A DNA stretch of 64,000 nt from an uncultured Dokdonia sp. (GCF_947492815.1 NZ_CANLOB010000029.1:1-64000), one strand, 5' to 3'. Positions 26,401 to 35,709 are shown, counted from the first letter of the stretch. Translations and numbers: made by a program. Notes: generated by a model not told the origin, from the letters alone.

Positions 26401-26407
26401 CGTTATC

Positions 26408-28846
26408 ATGAGAATACTCAAATTTGGAGGAACTTCCGTTGGAAGTCCTGAAAACATACAAAAAGTCATCGCCGTTGTTAATCAACGTGCTCAAAAAGAA
26501 AACGTAGCTGTCGTAGTCTCAGCTGTCGGAGGTATTACTAACAAATTATTAGAAGCAGGACATCTAGCTTCAAAAAACGATACTACATATGTGACGTTAT
26601 TTGAAGACATCAAAGAGACCCATCTTACGTATACAAAAGCGCTTTCAAAAAGCAAAGAAACCTACGCACACGTAGCAACCCTAATGAACGACTTAGAAGC
26701 CTTATTACAAGGTATTTTCTTGATTCATGAATTATCTCCAAAAACTATTGACAAGCTCACTTCATTTGGAGAACGTACCTCGTCTGTCATTATTACCGCT
26801 GCATTTCAAGAACAAAACATTCCAGCAGAATATAAAGATGCCCGAGACTTAATTCTAACAGACACAACACATACAAAAGCGGCTGTACATTATGAACAAA
26901 CACATACTGCCATACAAACATATTTTAAAGATGTACAAACCGCTATTACGGTAGTACCTGGTTTTATTGCACGCTCTGAAACCGGAGAAACAAGTACTTT
27001 AGGTCGTGGCGGATCAGACTTTACTGCCGCTATTATAGCAGCAGCTCTAAAAGTAGATGCCGTCGAAATATGGACTGATGTAAGCGGTATGTATAGTGCC
27101 AATCCTAAACTCGTAAAACAAGCACAGCCTATTGCGCATATCTCATATCACGAAGCGATGGAGTTATCACATTTTGGTGCCAAAGTACTCTACCCACCTA
27201 CGATTGCACCTGTGATGCAGGAAAATATTCCTTTGTACATTAAAAACACTTTTGACCCAGAAGCTACAGGAACCTGTATTTCTAATGAAGCTAATGGAAA
27301 AAATAATCCCATAAAAGGGATTAGTCATATTAGTGATATTGCCTTATTGACGCTAGAAGGTGCAGGAATGGTAGGTATTTCAGGAACTTCCAAGCGTCTG
27401 TTTGAAACCTTATCGACGGTAGGAGTCAATGTAATTTTAATTACACAAGCCTCTAGTGAGCATAGCATTTGTATTGGTGTTGCACAAGAAGATGCGCAAC
27501 AGGCTAAAGAAGCCATAGAAACCACCTTTGCTTATGAGATCGCTATTCATAAAATAGATCCGGTGATTGTGGAGCAAGATCTTTCCATTATTGCATTGGT
27601 AGGAGAACGTATGAAAAGCCATCAAGGTATTTCTGGTAAAATGTTTAGTACACTAGGTAAAAACAATGTCAATATTAGAGCCATTGCACAAGGTGCTAGT
27701 GAAAAAAATATCTCGGCAGTGATTGCTTCTAAAGATGTAAAAAAAGCATTGAATAGTTTACACGAGCGTTTCTTTGAAGATCAGCGTCAACAGCTCAATC
27801 TATTTATTATGGGTGTTGGAAATGTAGGCGGCCGATTAATGGCACAAATAGAGCAGCAGCAACAGTATCTATTAGAACATCTCAACCTCAATCTTCGTGT
27901 GATCGGAATTTCCAATAGTAGAACCATGGTTTTCCAAGAAGAAGGGATAGACTTATCCAAATGGCAAACACAACTGGCTGCAGGCGAAAAAGCTGATGGT
28001 ATACGCTTTCGCGAAAGCGTACAAAGCCTCAACATACGCAACTCAGTATTTGTAGATGTTACTGCAAATGAAGACGTAGCCATGAGTTATGCGCAGTATT
28101 TGCGTCATAGTATTGCAGTCGTTGCGTGTAATAAAATTGCTTGTGCCAGCACCATGGAAAATTATAATGAGTTAAAACGTCTGAGCAAAAAATACAATGC
28201 CTCATTACTTTTTGAAACCAATGTAGGTGCTGGACTTCCAATTATAGACACCCTTAAAAATCTCATCGCATCGGGTGATCGAATTACAAAAATTCAAGCA
28301 GTACTTTCTGGAAGTCTCAATTTTGTGTTTAATAATTTTACATCAGGAAGTAGTTTTCATGATGTGGTACAACAAGCAAAAGCAGAAGGCTATACAGAAC
28401 CCGATCCTCGTATTGATTTAAGCGGTGTAGATGTGGCTCGTAAAATATTAATTCTTGCTAGAGAGGCAGGATTACAACTAGCCCTTGAGGATATCAAGAA
28501 TGTTCCATTTTTGACACCCAATAATCTAGAAAGTACAGATGTGTCTCACTTTTTTGAAACCTTAAAAGAAGATGCGTCTCATTTTGAAACTTTAGTGAGT
28601 GATGCTACTGCAAAAGGGCATCGTTTAAAATATGTAGCACAATTAGAAGGTGATAAAGCGAGTGTAGGCTTACAATCGGTTTCGACAGAAAGTCCGTTTT
28701 ATCAATTGGAAGGAAAAGATAATATTGTACTTTTCTATACAGAACGCTATCCCGATCAACCATTAATTATTAAAGGTGCCGGTGCTGGTGGCGATGTAAC
28801 AGCTAGTGGATTATTTTCAGATATTATACGATTGAGAAATTATTAA
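26408..28846 (+). CDS. thrA: Bifunctional aspartokinase / homoserine dehydrogenase I
   Basis: From ATG 26408 (MRILKFGGTSVGSPENIQ) the protein has 812 residues, the standard length for the fused enzyme. The upstream reading frame to 26177 is open but contains the leader-peptide region and is not part of the protein. Domains: aspartokinase with KFGGTSV and GRGGSDFTAA; two ACT-like segments (around LEGAGMVGISGT and ALVGERMKSHQGIS) that give feedback inhibition by threonine; homoserine dehydrogenase with the Rossmann motif GVGNVGGRL and the catalytic region GAGLPIIDTLKNL. It makes homoserine from aspartate steps 1 and 3. A palindrome copy is read as RFRES. First gene of thrABC. Confidence 0.96.
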   Translation: MRILKFGGTSVGSPENIQKVIAVVNQRAQKENVAVVVSAVGGITNKLLEAGHLASKNDTTYVTLFEDIKETHLTYTKALSKSKETYAHVATLMNDLEALLQGIFLIHELSPKTIDKLTSFGERTSSVIITAAFQEQNIPAEYKDARDLILTDTTHTKAAVHYEQTHTAIQTYFKDVQTAITVVPGFIARSETGETSTLGRGGSDFTAAIIAAALKVDAVEIWTDVSGMYSANPKLVKQAQPIAHISYHEAMELSHFGAKVLYPPTIAPVMQENIPLYIKNTFDPEATGTCISNEANGKNNPIKGISHISDIALLTLEGAGMVGISGTSKRLFETLSTVGVNVILITQASSEHSICIGVAQEDAQQAKEAIETTFAYEIAIHKIDPVIVEQDLSIIALVGERMKSHQGISGKMFSTLGKNNVNIRAIAQGASEKNISAVIASKDVKKALNSLHERFFEDQRQQLNLFIMGVGNVGGRLMAQIEQQQQYLLEHLNLNLRVIGISNSRTMVFQEEGIDLSKWQTQLAAGEKADGIRFRESVQSLNIRNSVFVDVTANEDVAMSYAQYLRHSIAVVACNKIACASTMENYNELKRLSKKYNASLLFETNVGAGLPIIDTLKNLIASGDRITKIQAVLSGSLNFVFNNFTSGSSFHDVVQQAKAEGYTEPDPRIDLSGVDVARKILILAREAGLQLALEDIKNVPFLTPNNLESTDVSHFFETLKEDASHFETLVSDATAKGHRLKYVAQLEGDKASVGLQSVSTESPFYQLEGKDNIVLFYTERYPDQPLIIKGAGAGGDVTASGLFSDIIRLRNY
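28002..28021. repeat. Palindromic repeat, copy 10 (in thrA, 20 bp)
   Basis: Perfect TACGCTTTCGCGAAAGCGTA read as IRFRESVQ in the homoserine dehydrogenase domain. Confidence 0.95.
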
Positions 28847-28854
28847 ATAAAGGC

Positions 28855-29811
28855 ATGAAAGAAAGTAAAAAAGAGCTCCACCTTCGCGGAGATGAAATTA
28901 AAATATTTTGCCCTGCAACCGTAGCTAATGTAAACTGTGGTTTTGATACTTTAGGTTTTGCTTTAGAAGGTATTGGAGATGAAATGGTATTTCGTAAAGT
29001 ATCTACTCCAGGAGTTACTATTACTGTGATTACTGGAGAAGAACTACCCTTGGAGGCACATAACAATGTGGCTGGGGTTGCGGGTAACGCTATGCTCCAA
29101 GGGATTCAAGCAGATTTTGGTGTCGAAATAGAGATTCATAAAAAAATACGATCAGGAAGTGGGATTGGTAGTAGTGCAGCCAGTGCTGCAGGAGCCGTTT
29201 TTGGGATCAACCAATTACTAGATCATCCAATATCCAATTTAGAGCTGACTCGATACGCCATGAAAGGAGAAGCCTTAGCGAGTGGTAATGAACATGCCGA
29301 TAATGTAGCTCCGTGTATTTATGGAGGCACTACGCTTATTACAAGATATGATCCTTTACGAGTGATTTCGCTCCCTCCTATGGAAACCGTATATGTTGGA
29401 ATTTTACACCCACATATTAAAATTGCGACTAAAGATGCCAGAGCTATACTCCCAAAAGAAGTGCCTTTAAAAGATGCGATTACACAAGCACAACGTCTCG
29501 CTGGGTTTGTGGCAAGTCTGTACGAATGGGATAAACAATTATTTGTAGAAAGCGTTCAAGATGTATTGGTAGAACCGCATCGCAAGCAATTGATTCCGCA
29601 TTTCGATACGATTAAAACACTGTCCAAAGAACATGGATGTATGGCGTTTGGTATTTCAGGAAGCGGTCCTAGTCTTTTTGCGTTCGCTTTCGCGAAAGCG
29701 AATATAGAAAGCTATTTAATGGCAAGTAAAACCTATTATGAACAACAACATTTAAAAGTAGATACCTACTCCAGCCAAATAAGCGGTACTGGATGTCTGG
29801 TGATACAATAA
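28855..29811 (+). CDS. thrB: Homoserine kinase
   Basis: GHMP kinase family. ATP-binding motif SGSGIGSSAASAAGA around residues 100-115, an N-terminal PATVANVNCGFDTLGFAL substrate segment, and the C-terminal MAFGISGSGPSLFAFAFAKA motif. The 318-residue length is typical. It phosphorylates homoserine with ATP for threonine synthesis. It starts 8 bp after thrA and ends 5 bp before thrC. A palindrome copy near the 3' end supplies the AFAKA residues of the terminal motif. Confidence 0.96.
   Translation: MKESKKELHLRGDEIKIFCPATVANVNCGFDTLGFALEGIGDEMVFRKVSTPGVTITVITGEELPLEAHNNVAGVAGNAMLQGIQADFGVEIEIHKKIRSGSGIGSSAASAAGAVFGINQLLDHPISNLELTRYAMKGEALASGNEHADNVAPCIYGGTTLITRYDPLRVISLPPMETVYVGILHPHIKIATKDARAILPKEVPLKDAITQAQRLAGFVASLYEWDKQLFVESVQDVLVEPHRKQLIPHFDTIKTLSKEHGCMAFGISGSGPSLFAFAFAKANIESYLMASKTYYEQQHLKVDTYSSQISGTGCLVIQ
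29685..29700. repeat. Palindromic repeat, copy 11 (in thrB)
   Basis: Perfect 16-bp copy read as AFAKA in the last conserved segment of homoserine kinase. Confidence 0.95.
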
Positions 29812-29816
29812 CAACT

Positions 29817-31124
29817 ATGAACTACTACAGTTTAAACAAACAAGCGCCTATTGTCACTTTTGACGAAGCTGTGATACGAGGCATTGCACCCGATAAAGGA
29901 TTGTATTTTCCTGAAGAAATACCACAATTACCAGCATCTTTTTGGGAGAACATAGAAAACCTATCTAAAGAAGAAATTGCATGTACTGCCATGAAACCCT
30001 TTGTAGGTGACACGATAGATGATACTTCATTACTTGAAATTGTAACAGATGTATTGTCTTTTGATTTCCCGATTATTGAACTTGAAGATCAAGTAGCTAC
30101 TTTAGAGTTATTTCATGGTCCCACCATGGCATTTAAAGATGTAGGTGCTCGGTTTATGGCACGTTGTCTAGGATATTTTTTAAAACAACGCAATCAAAAA
30201 GAAGAAGTTACAGTACTGGTAGCCACTAGTGGAGATACGGGAGGCGCTGTTGCAAGAGGCTTTTATAAAGTGCCTGGTATTAAGGTAATGATTCTCTATC
30301 CCTCTGGAAAAGTAAGTGATATTCAAGAAAAGCAATTAACAACATTAGGTGAGAACATCACTGCTTTTGAAGTTGCTGGTACATTTGATGATTGCCAAGC
30401 CATGGTAAAACGTGCATTTCTAGATCAGGAGATTACAAACAAACGCCAGCTTACCTCTGCAAATAGTATTAATGTGGCAAGATGGCTACCTCAATTATTG
30501 TATTATCTGTTTGCGTATAAAGAACTTAAAAAGAAAGGGAAACCATTGGTTTTTTCGGTTCCGAGTGGGAATTTCGGTAATATCTGTGCAGGAATGATGG
30601 CACATCATATGGGGATGCCGGTACAGCAATTTGTTGCTGCTGTAAATAGCAATACAACCATCCCTCGCTTTATGCAGTCAGGCGTGTATGCTCCTACTCT
30701 AACGGTTCCTACTATTAGCAATGCAATGGATGTGAGTGATCCAAGTAATTTTGTGCGTGTATTACAATTATTTGAAAATGATTTGAGTACGCTTTCGCGA
30801 AAGCTAACTTCATATTCTTACTGTGATCAAATAACGCGTGCAACCGTAAGAGATGTCTATGAAAATTGTAAGTACATTTTAGATCCCCATGGAGCGGTAG
30901 GGTATCTAGGATTAAAAGAGTACTTAAAAGGAGATGCAAAAGCCTATGGTGTGTTTTTAGAAACAGCTCATCCTGTTAAGTTTTTACCTGCAATTGAACC
31001 TATAGTTGGGAAGTATAAAGAATTACCAGATCAAGTTAAAAATCTTGTAAAAAAGGGGGGAATCACCCAAAAAATTGCAAATTATGAAGAATTAAAGGGG
31101 CATTTAACCCTAATAGATTCGTAA
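29817..31124 (+). CDS. thrC: Threonine synthase
   Basis: PLP-dependent fold-type II enzyme. The PLP lysine lies in HGPTMAFKDVGARFM, with phosphate-binding ATSGDTGGAVARGF and the later PSGNFGNICAG. At 435 residues it fits the shorter bacterial type. I use ATG 29817 (MNYYSLNKQAP); the frame extends 8 codons into the end of thrB, which would overlap. It converts O-phosphohomoserine to threonine and completes the thrABC operon. A palindrome copy is read as LSRK. Confidence 0.96.
   Translation: MNYYSLNKQAPIVTFDEAVIRGIAPDKGLYFPEEIPQLPASFWENIENLSKEEIACTAMKPFVGDTIDDTSLLEIVTDVLSFDFPIIELEDQVATLELFHGPTMAFKDVGARFMARCLGYFLKQRNQKEEVTVLVATSGDTGGAVARGFYKVPGIKVMILYPSGKVSDIQEKQLTTLGENITAFEVAGTFDDCQAMVKRAFLDQEITNKRQLTSANSINVARWLPQLLYYLFAYKELKKKGKPLVFSVPSGNFGNICAGMMAHHMGMPVQQFVAAVNSNTTIPRFMQSGVYAPTLTVPTISNAMDVSDPSNFVRVLQLFENDLSTLSRKLTSYSYCDQITRATVRDVYENCKYILDPHGAVGYLGLKEYLKGDAKAYGVFLETAHPVKFLPAIEPIVGKYKELPDQVKNLVKKGGITQKIANYEELKGHLTLIDS
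30790..30804. repeat. Palindromic repeat, copy 12 (in thrC)
   Basis: CGCTTTCGCGAAAGC, read as TLSRKL in a variable region between conserved parts of threonine synthase. Confidence 0.92.
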
Positions 31125-31183
31125 CATTTGATTTAATTTTGTCACTTATATATTGTTAATCCCTAACTAACGAACTATATATT

Positions 31184-31624
31184 ATGCAAAATAATGTTAT
31201 AGAGTATTCATTTGAAAACACATTTCAGATTGCTCAAAAAAGAACACGGATCATTGCTTTTATAATTGATCTTTTTATTTACGCTATAATAGGCATTACT
31301 TTAGGCTACTTTTTGGGCGAACCTATAAACGAAATTGGTTTTATGCTTAAAGGAGGAACTCCCATTTATGTGATGATGCTTCTAGGGTTTTTCCTATGGC
31401 CTATTAGTGAAGGGATTTGGGGACAAACCATAGGCAAACGAATATTAAATATAAAAGTACTTACAAATCATTACCAATCTATTGATATAACAGCTTCTTT
31501 AACACGTTACATATTAGGGTTTATAGATTATGTACTCTTAATAGGATTTATAGTTGCTGCAAATAACAAAATGAATAAACGTATCGGGGATATAGCAGCT
31601 AATACTATTGTTGTACAAATGTAA
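31184..31624 (+). CDS. RDD family membrane protein
   Basis: Three to four hydrophobic segments and the RDD-like motif KRTRIIAFIIDLFIYAIIG at the first helix (here R-x-x-A-x-x-I-D), then GQTIGKRILNIKVL and RYILGFIDYVLLIGF. At 146 residues it is a standard single-domain RDD protein. Role not well known; some are ion or small-molecule transporters. It lies 59 bp after thrC and may be read through from it. Confidence 0.88.
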   Translation: MQNNVIEYSFENTFQIAQKRTRIIAFIIDLFIYAIIGITLGYFLGEPINEIGFMLKGGTPIYVMMLLGFFLWPISEGIWGQTIGKRILNIKVLTNHYQSIDITASLTRYILGFIDYVLLIGFIVAANNKMNKRIGDIAANTIVVQM

Positions 31625-31683
31625 ATTCTCATAGAGAATAACTAATTTCTTTAGTAATGATTCATCAAAAAACAACCATCCAT

Positions 31684-31926
31684 ATGAAGACAATGACATG
31701 CAAACAATTAGGGGGTGCGTGCGATATGACTTTTCAAGCTAATACATTTGAAGAAATTGCAGCTATGAGTAAACAACATGGTACTGCAATGTTTGAAATA
31801 CAAGATGAAGCACATTTAAAAGCAATGGGTGATATGAAAGCCCTTATGAGTTCTCCTGAATCTATGCAAGCATGGTTTGAAAGTAAGCGAAGAGAATTTG
31901 ATGCATTACCTGAAGATTACCTCTAA
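31684..31926 (+). CDS. Small DUF1059-like protein
   Basis: I start at ATG 31684 (MKTMTCKQLGGACDMTFQA); the frame is open for 9 more codons. The pattern MxCxxLGGxCD followed by a short helical domain is the DUF1059 family, small proteins of unknown role with two conserved cysteines. This 80-residue version has an extra C-terminal helix (ESMQAWFESKRREFDAL), longer than the basic domain. No signal peptide. Confidence 0.75.
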   Translation: MKTMTCKQLGGACDMTFQANTFEEIAAMSKQHGTAMFEIQDEAHLKAMGDMKALMSSPESMQAWFESKRREFDALPEDYL

Positions 31927-31977
31927 AATCACAAGCATAAATCACGCATACTTTTACAACTTCAAATTAACGACACA

Positions 31978-32898
31978 CTAACGTTTTTTTTGAACTACCA
32001 TCCAATCATAGTTGATTTTTCTTTTAAGATATATTGCTAAAGGTTCCAGCCCGATGACTTCTCTACGTTGGTCTACGTATTCAGGGTTTTCAATAGGGAA
32101 AGGTTCTAAAGTTCTATCTGAAGCATATCGAAATTGCATTCCATAAAGCTGTGGTAAATTTTCATTTACTAATATGCGATCTTGAATCTTAGCATATTCC
32201 ATACAGCTTCCTTCTCCATCTAGACACGATTGTTTAATTTTTCCTAAGAATTTCTTTCTAACGGCATCTTCCTCATGATGATTGATCACTAATAGAGGAG
32301 CATCTGCTGCTAATTTCCCTACGTTAGTATATGTTGGCCAACCATTCGCATCTAATAACTGAAGCATCGTCTCATAGTTTTCTTTTACGATTTCTTGTTT
32401 ATAAGCCCCTATAGGATAATACCATTGAGGAGGGCTTCCTTCTTTCATGAAATGAGATTTTGCTTGATCTATATAATAATCCAATGCTTGGTCTTTTATA
32501 ATAAGTTGTAGTAGTTTTTTAGTGAACTCAGGTTGCTTTAAAACGCCTTGATCTTGTTGATATTTATGCAACTGACTCTCTTCTATTGAAGACCAACGAG
32601 GGTCATCAATTAAGGCAAATAAATTGGTGTCTGCCAAAGGCCATAAAGAGGTATCATTTTTTAAAGAGAGATCAAGATAATGAAAGGCACTATCTTTTTG
32701 AAATACTAAAGCATAGGTAGCTGCAAGATTGTATCCCACCTTCTTATCCTTAGTCATATTATAATCTTTTGTATACGATTTTATTGCTTCTACTAACTTA
32801 CCGACTTGTCGTAAACTATCGGCTTTGGAGACCGTAGATTGCGCATTACTTAAACCGCTAATGCTTAGTATTAATAATAATGTATATAGTATTTTCAT
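31978..32898 (-). CDS. Secreted DUF6624-like protein with TPR-like N-terminal region
   Basis: A signal peptide (MKILYTLLLILSISGLSNAQ) is followed by a short TPR-like region (ADSLRQVGKLVEAIKSYTKDY and YNLAATYALVFQKDSAFHYL) and a C-terminal region with LGKIKQSCLDGEGSCMEYAKIQDRI and YGMQFRYA, which match the DUF6624 domain. Function unknown. It starts 8 bp after the upstream gene ends, so it is co-transcribed with the small membrane protein. Confidence 0.65.
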   Translation of the reverse strand: MKILYTLLLILSISGLSNAQSTVSKADSLRQVGKLVEAIKSYTKDYNMTKDKKVGYNLAATYALVFQKDSAFHYLDLSLKNDTSLWPLADTNLFALIDDPRWSSIEESQLHKYQQDQGVLKQPEFTKKLLQLIIKDQALDYYIDQAKSHFMKEGSPPQWYYPIGAYKQEIVKENYETMLQLLDANGWPTYTNVGKLAADAPLLVINHHEEDAVRKKFLGKIKQSCLDGEGSCMEYAKIQDRILVNENLPQLYGMQFRYASDRTLEPFPIENPEYVDQRREVIGLEPLAIYLKRKINYDWMVVQKKR

Positions 32899-32905
32899 CT
32901 TGGCA

Positions 32906-33313
32906 TTATTTAGTGGAGATTTTATTGAAGATTCCTTTTAGTGTTTTACAGCATATAAAAAGACATACTCCTAAAACAGGAGTTATTAATCCATAAGAAA
33001 CACCTTGAAAAATGAGATTTGGAGCTATTCCACCTGTTTTTCCTATAAAATAAAAGCTATGCATCAGCCCTAGTAATAGAGACAATAGGCTAAGTATCAA
33101 AATCCAAAATGCCGCATTGTTTATTTTGGTATTATGATACTGTAATAGATCTATAGTTACTTCTTGCTTTCGCAGGCTTAGTTTTTTAAAAAAGTGAACG
33201 ATAGCCCATCCACTAAAAATGATAAAGACTACGATAAATTTTAAATCACCACTGGAGACAAATTCTGAAAAAGGCATTCTCATAAAGATTCGTTTTAAAA
33301 ATTGATGCCTCAA
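32906..33313 (-). CDS. MotA/TolQ/ExbB-like small membrane protein
   Basis: Three hydrophobic segments (about 26-42, 68-90, 97-120) surround a basic loop. The last, GVSYGLITPVLGVCLFIC, resembles the conserved pore helix of MotA/TolQ/ExbB-type proton-channel proteins. At 135 residues it is shorter than TolQ or ExbB. An alternative start is Met 11 (33283). It is not beside an ExbD/TolR gene, so a normal proton-channel pair is not indicated. It is co-transcribed with the DUF6624 gene. Confidence 0.6.
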   Translation of the reverse strand: MRHQFLKRIFMRMPFSEFVSSGDLKFIVVFIIFSGWAIVHFFKKLSLRKQEVTIDLLQYHNTKINNAAFWILILSLLSLLLGLMHSFYFIGKTGGIAPNLIFQGVSYGLITPVLGVCLFICCKTLKGIFNKISTK

Positions 33314-33402
33314 AAATACCTAAGAGCCATTGTAGTTTTATTTTTTTTCGACAGATCAACAAATTCAAACAGGTTTTAGCCATTTTTATACGGTGTTTTA
33401 TA

Positions 33403-33418
33403 CGCTTTCGCGAAAGCG
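33403..33418. repeat. Palindromic repeat, copy 13 (intergenic)
   Basis: Perfect 16-bp copy between two divergent genes (membrane protein and Kir channel). Confidence 0.95.
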
Positions 33419-33533
33419 CACAAAAAAAGAGACCACTAAATATGATCTCTTTATACTTTACTAAAAACGTTTATTATTTCTAAATAGTACTGTTACTTTT
33501 TTAATACCTTCATACTGTAAATAAAATGAGCAT

Positions 33534-34490
33534 ATGACTTCTGAAAAGACGACTAAAAAGTATACTAAGAAGAAATACAATGATCTTGGATTAGGTGTAA
33601 AAGAAACTTCTGGAGTATATCGTACACTAAATAAAGACGGTACGTTTAACGTTAGAAAAACAAATGTTCCGTTTTTAGAGCGCATTAATTTTTTTCACTC
33701 ATTAGTCTCTATGCCTTGGCCTCGTTTTTTAGGGCTTATTCTTGTAGGCTATTTTATCATTAACACCTTATTTGCATCTATTTATATGCTTATAGGTGTA
33801 GAGCACCTTACTGGTATGAAAAAAGTAGATGCTCCTATGGAACAATTCATGGAAGCATTTTTCTTTAGCGCACAAACGATTACAACACTAGGGTATGGGC
33901 GTGTGGCACCTGTAGGCCTTATGGCTAATATTATAGCTGCCACCGAATCTATGTTAGGGTTACTCACTTTTGCGCTGGCTACAGGAATGTTATACGGTCG
34001 TTTTTCAAAACCAAAGGCTACTGTAAAATATAGTGAGCATGGCGTCATTGCTCCATATAGAGATATTAATGGTTTTATGTTTAGAGTGGTTAATGTAAAA
34101 GAAAATCAATTACTAGAAGTAGAGGTGAAAGTATCGCTTTCTTTACGAAGAGAAAGCTCTGATTTAAGAGACTTTTTTAGTTTAGACTTAGAGCGTTCTA
34201 AAGTCGTATTTTTGCCTTCCGTATGGACTGTAGTACATCCCATAAGTACTAAAAGCCCATTATACAATTTGACTCCAGAAGATCTCGAAGATAAGGATGC
34301 AGAGTTTATAGTTACTCTCAAAGCCTTTGATGAATCTTTTTCGCAAACTGTATACTCGCGTACTTCTTATAAACCTGCTGAAATAAAGTGGGGACAAAAA
34401 TTTGTATACCTCGTTACCTTTGAAAATGATAAAATTGCTATTGATGTAGAACGGCTAGACGAAACGTATGATATAGCATTAAATGAATAA
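33534..34490 (+). CDS. Kir-type inward-rectifier potassium channel
   Basis: Two membrane helices (about 63-85 and 120-145) flank the pore loop FSAQTITTLGYGRVAPVG, whose filter is TLGYG rather than the usual TVGYG/TIGYG. The C-terminal 170 residues form the IRK_C-type cytoplasmic domain (YRDINGFMFRVVNVKEN, SPLYNLTPEDL). This is the KirBac family; it conducts K+ across the inner membrane and is gated by its cytoplasmic domain. It is followed after 12 bp by a Pth2-like gene on the same strand. Confidence 0.9.
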   Translation: MTSEKTTKKYTKKKYNDLGLGVKETSGVYRTLNKDGTFNVRKTNVPFLERINFFHSLVSMPWPRFLGLILVGYFIINTLFASIYMLIGVEHLTGMKKVDAPMEQFMEAFFFSAQTITTLGYGRVAPVGLMANIIAATESMLGLLTFALATGMLYGRFSKPKATVKYSEHGVIAPYRDINGFMFRVVNVKENQLLEVEVKVSLSLRRESSDLRDFFSLDLERSKVVFLPSVWTVVHPISTKSPLYNLTPEDLEDKDAEFIVTLKAFDESFSQTVYSRTSYKPAEIKWGQKFVYLVTFENDKIAIDVERLDETYDIALNE

Positions 34491-34502
34491 AAAGTAGTAC
34501 TT

Positions 34503-34805
34503 ATGAAAATGTACATCCTCATTAAAGATGATATTCCTGAAGGGTTTGCAATATTAGCAGCCGCTCATGCTTCCCTTGCTACATATCTAAAATATAAAGA
34601 AGATAGTGATATGCAAACATGGATTTCTGGCACCTTTTATAAGGTAGTTTGTAAAGTAAATGATAAAGAATTCCAAAAAGCGAAAGCATTCAAAGATCAT
34701 GTCTTACTTACAGAATCTGCATTAGAACATAAAGAAGTAGCGATTGCTTTTAAACCTAGAGAGGAATGGCCTAAACCTTTTAAATTTTACAAACTATACA
34801 GATAA
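34503..34805 (+). CDS. Pth2-like (peptidyl-tRNA hydrolase 2 fold) protein
   Basis: This 100-residue protein has the Pth2 layout: a first strand with KMYILIKDDIP, a helix AILAAAHASLATYLKYK (the small-residue AxxAHA helix of the family) and later strands through VVCKVNDKEFQKAKAF. Full Pth2 enzymes are about 115-120 residues, so this is a short or diverged relative and may not hydrolyse peptidyl-tRNA. It sits between the Kir channel and a lipoprotein gene, probably as one transcript. Confidence 0.7.
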   Translation: MKMYILIKDDIPEGFAILAAAHASLATYLKYKEDSDMQTWISGTFYKVVCKVNDKEFQKAKAFKDHVLLTESALEHKEVAIAFKPREEWPKPFKFYKLYR

Positions 34806-34809
34806 ATTT

Positions 34810-35709
34810 ATGAAGCAAAAATTAGTTTACATCTATTTTTTAACTGTCTTTTTCTATAGTTGTGACACACAAAATATTGATGGGCATTGGCATATTATAG
34901 AAGTAACTGAGGAAGACAAGGAAAAAGAAGAAATATTCCTTGTGGCTGATGAGATGCCATCAGAATTTTATGATTTCCAAACTTTTGATATCAGTGACCA
35001 AAAAGGAGTCGTAAATCAGAGTTCTACTTTTTTGAGAACGTATGAAATTAGTCAAGACACAAAAAACAAAGAACTTATAATACATACGGACTCAGCCCCT
35101 ATTAAACTAACATATGCTTTAGCTCCTTGGATAGTTGATAACGAAGATCTTTCAGATACAGATACTTTGTATTTATTTTCTAAAGAAACTAATAGGAGAT
35201 ATAGAGGGTATAGGGATCAAGATACTATGCATCTAAATCATATATATGATCCATTAAATATGAGGAAGTATAGCAACTTAAAAATCCCTGTATTTTCTGA
35301 CATATCAAACCTAAAAATTGAAAATCATAATATTCAAAACTCACATCTTATTATTTTCCCTAATGGACCTGGAAAATATACGTCTCCATCATCTAAAATG
35401 ATTATTGCCAATAGAATCGCTTCAAATGATTTAGCTGAGGAAACTAAAGATAATATTCGATCTATAGTAAAAGATATAGAAAATCAAGAAGTAAAAGTTT
35501 TTATTGATGGTAGATATCAAAAAAAGGAATTAAAAAAATTACTTCAAACTCTTCTAAGTGTAGGTGCAAAAGGTATGTATATCTCTATTAAAAAAGTAAA
35601 CAAAGAAACTATCCATTGGATAGAAGCTTCTACCCTACTAGCATTTATTATCCAATCAGAAAAATACCATCTAAATCTCAAAATATGGGATGCTGTAGAT
35701 TTACAATAA
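34810..35709 (+). CDS. Lipoprotein of unknown function
   Basis: I use ATG 34810 (MKQKLVYIYFLTVFFYSCD), which gives a lipobox FYSC and leaves 4 bp after the upstream stop. The mature 280 residues begin with IDGHWHIIEV, a start often seen in lipocalin-like or META-type beta domains, and end in a mixed alpha/beta part (YTSPSSKMIIANRI, VKVFIDGRYQKKELKKLL) that recalls an ExbD/TolR-type C-terminal fold. I cannot assign a role. Co-transcribed with the Pth2-like gene. Confidence 0.6.
   Translation: MKQKLVYIYFLTVFFYSCDTQNIDGHWHIIEVTEEDKEKEEIFLVADEMPSEFYDFQTFDISDQKGVVNQSSTFLRTYEISQDTKNKELIIHTDSAPIKLTYALAPWIVDNEDLSDTDTLYLFSKETNRRYRGYRDQDTMHLNHIYDPLNMRKYSNLKIPVFSDISNLKIENHNIQNSHLIIFPNGPGKYTSPSSKMIIANRIASNDLAEETKDNIRSIVKDIENQEVKVFIDGRYQKKELKKLLQTLLSVGAKGMYISIKKVNKETIHWIEASTLLAFIIQSEKYHLNLKIWDAVDLQ

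Noticed and set aside
26177..26407. N-terminal extension of thrA
   Set aside because: The extra 77 residues are AT-rich, start at TTG, and contain the Thr/Ile-rich leader peptide in another frame; bifunctional ThrA proteins start at the KFGGTSV region.
27787..28241. Overlapping minus-strand frames inside thrA
   Set aside because: They are shadows of the homoserine dehydrogenase coding sequence; the high Ser/Arg/Cys content is that of antisense translation.
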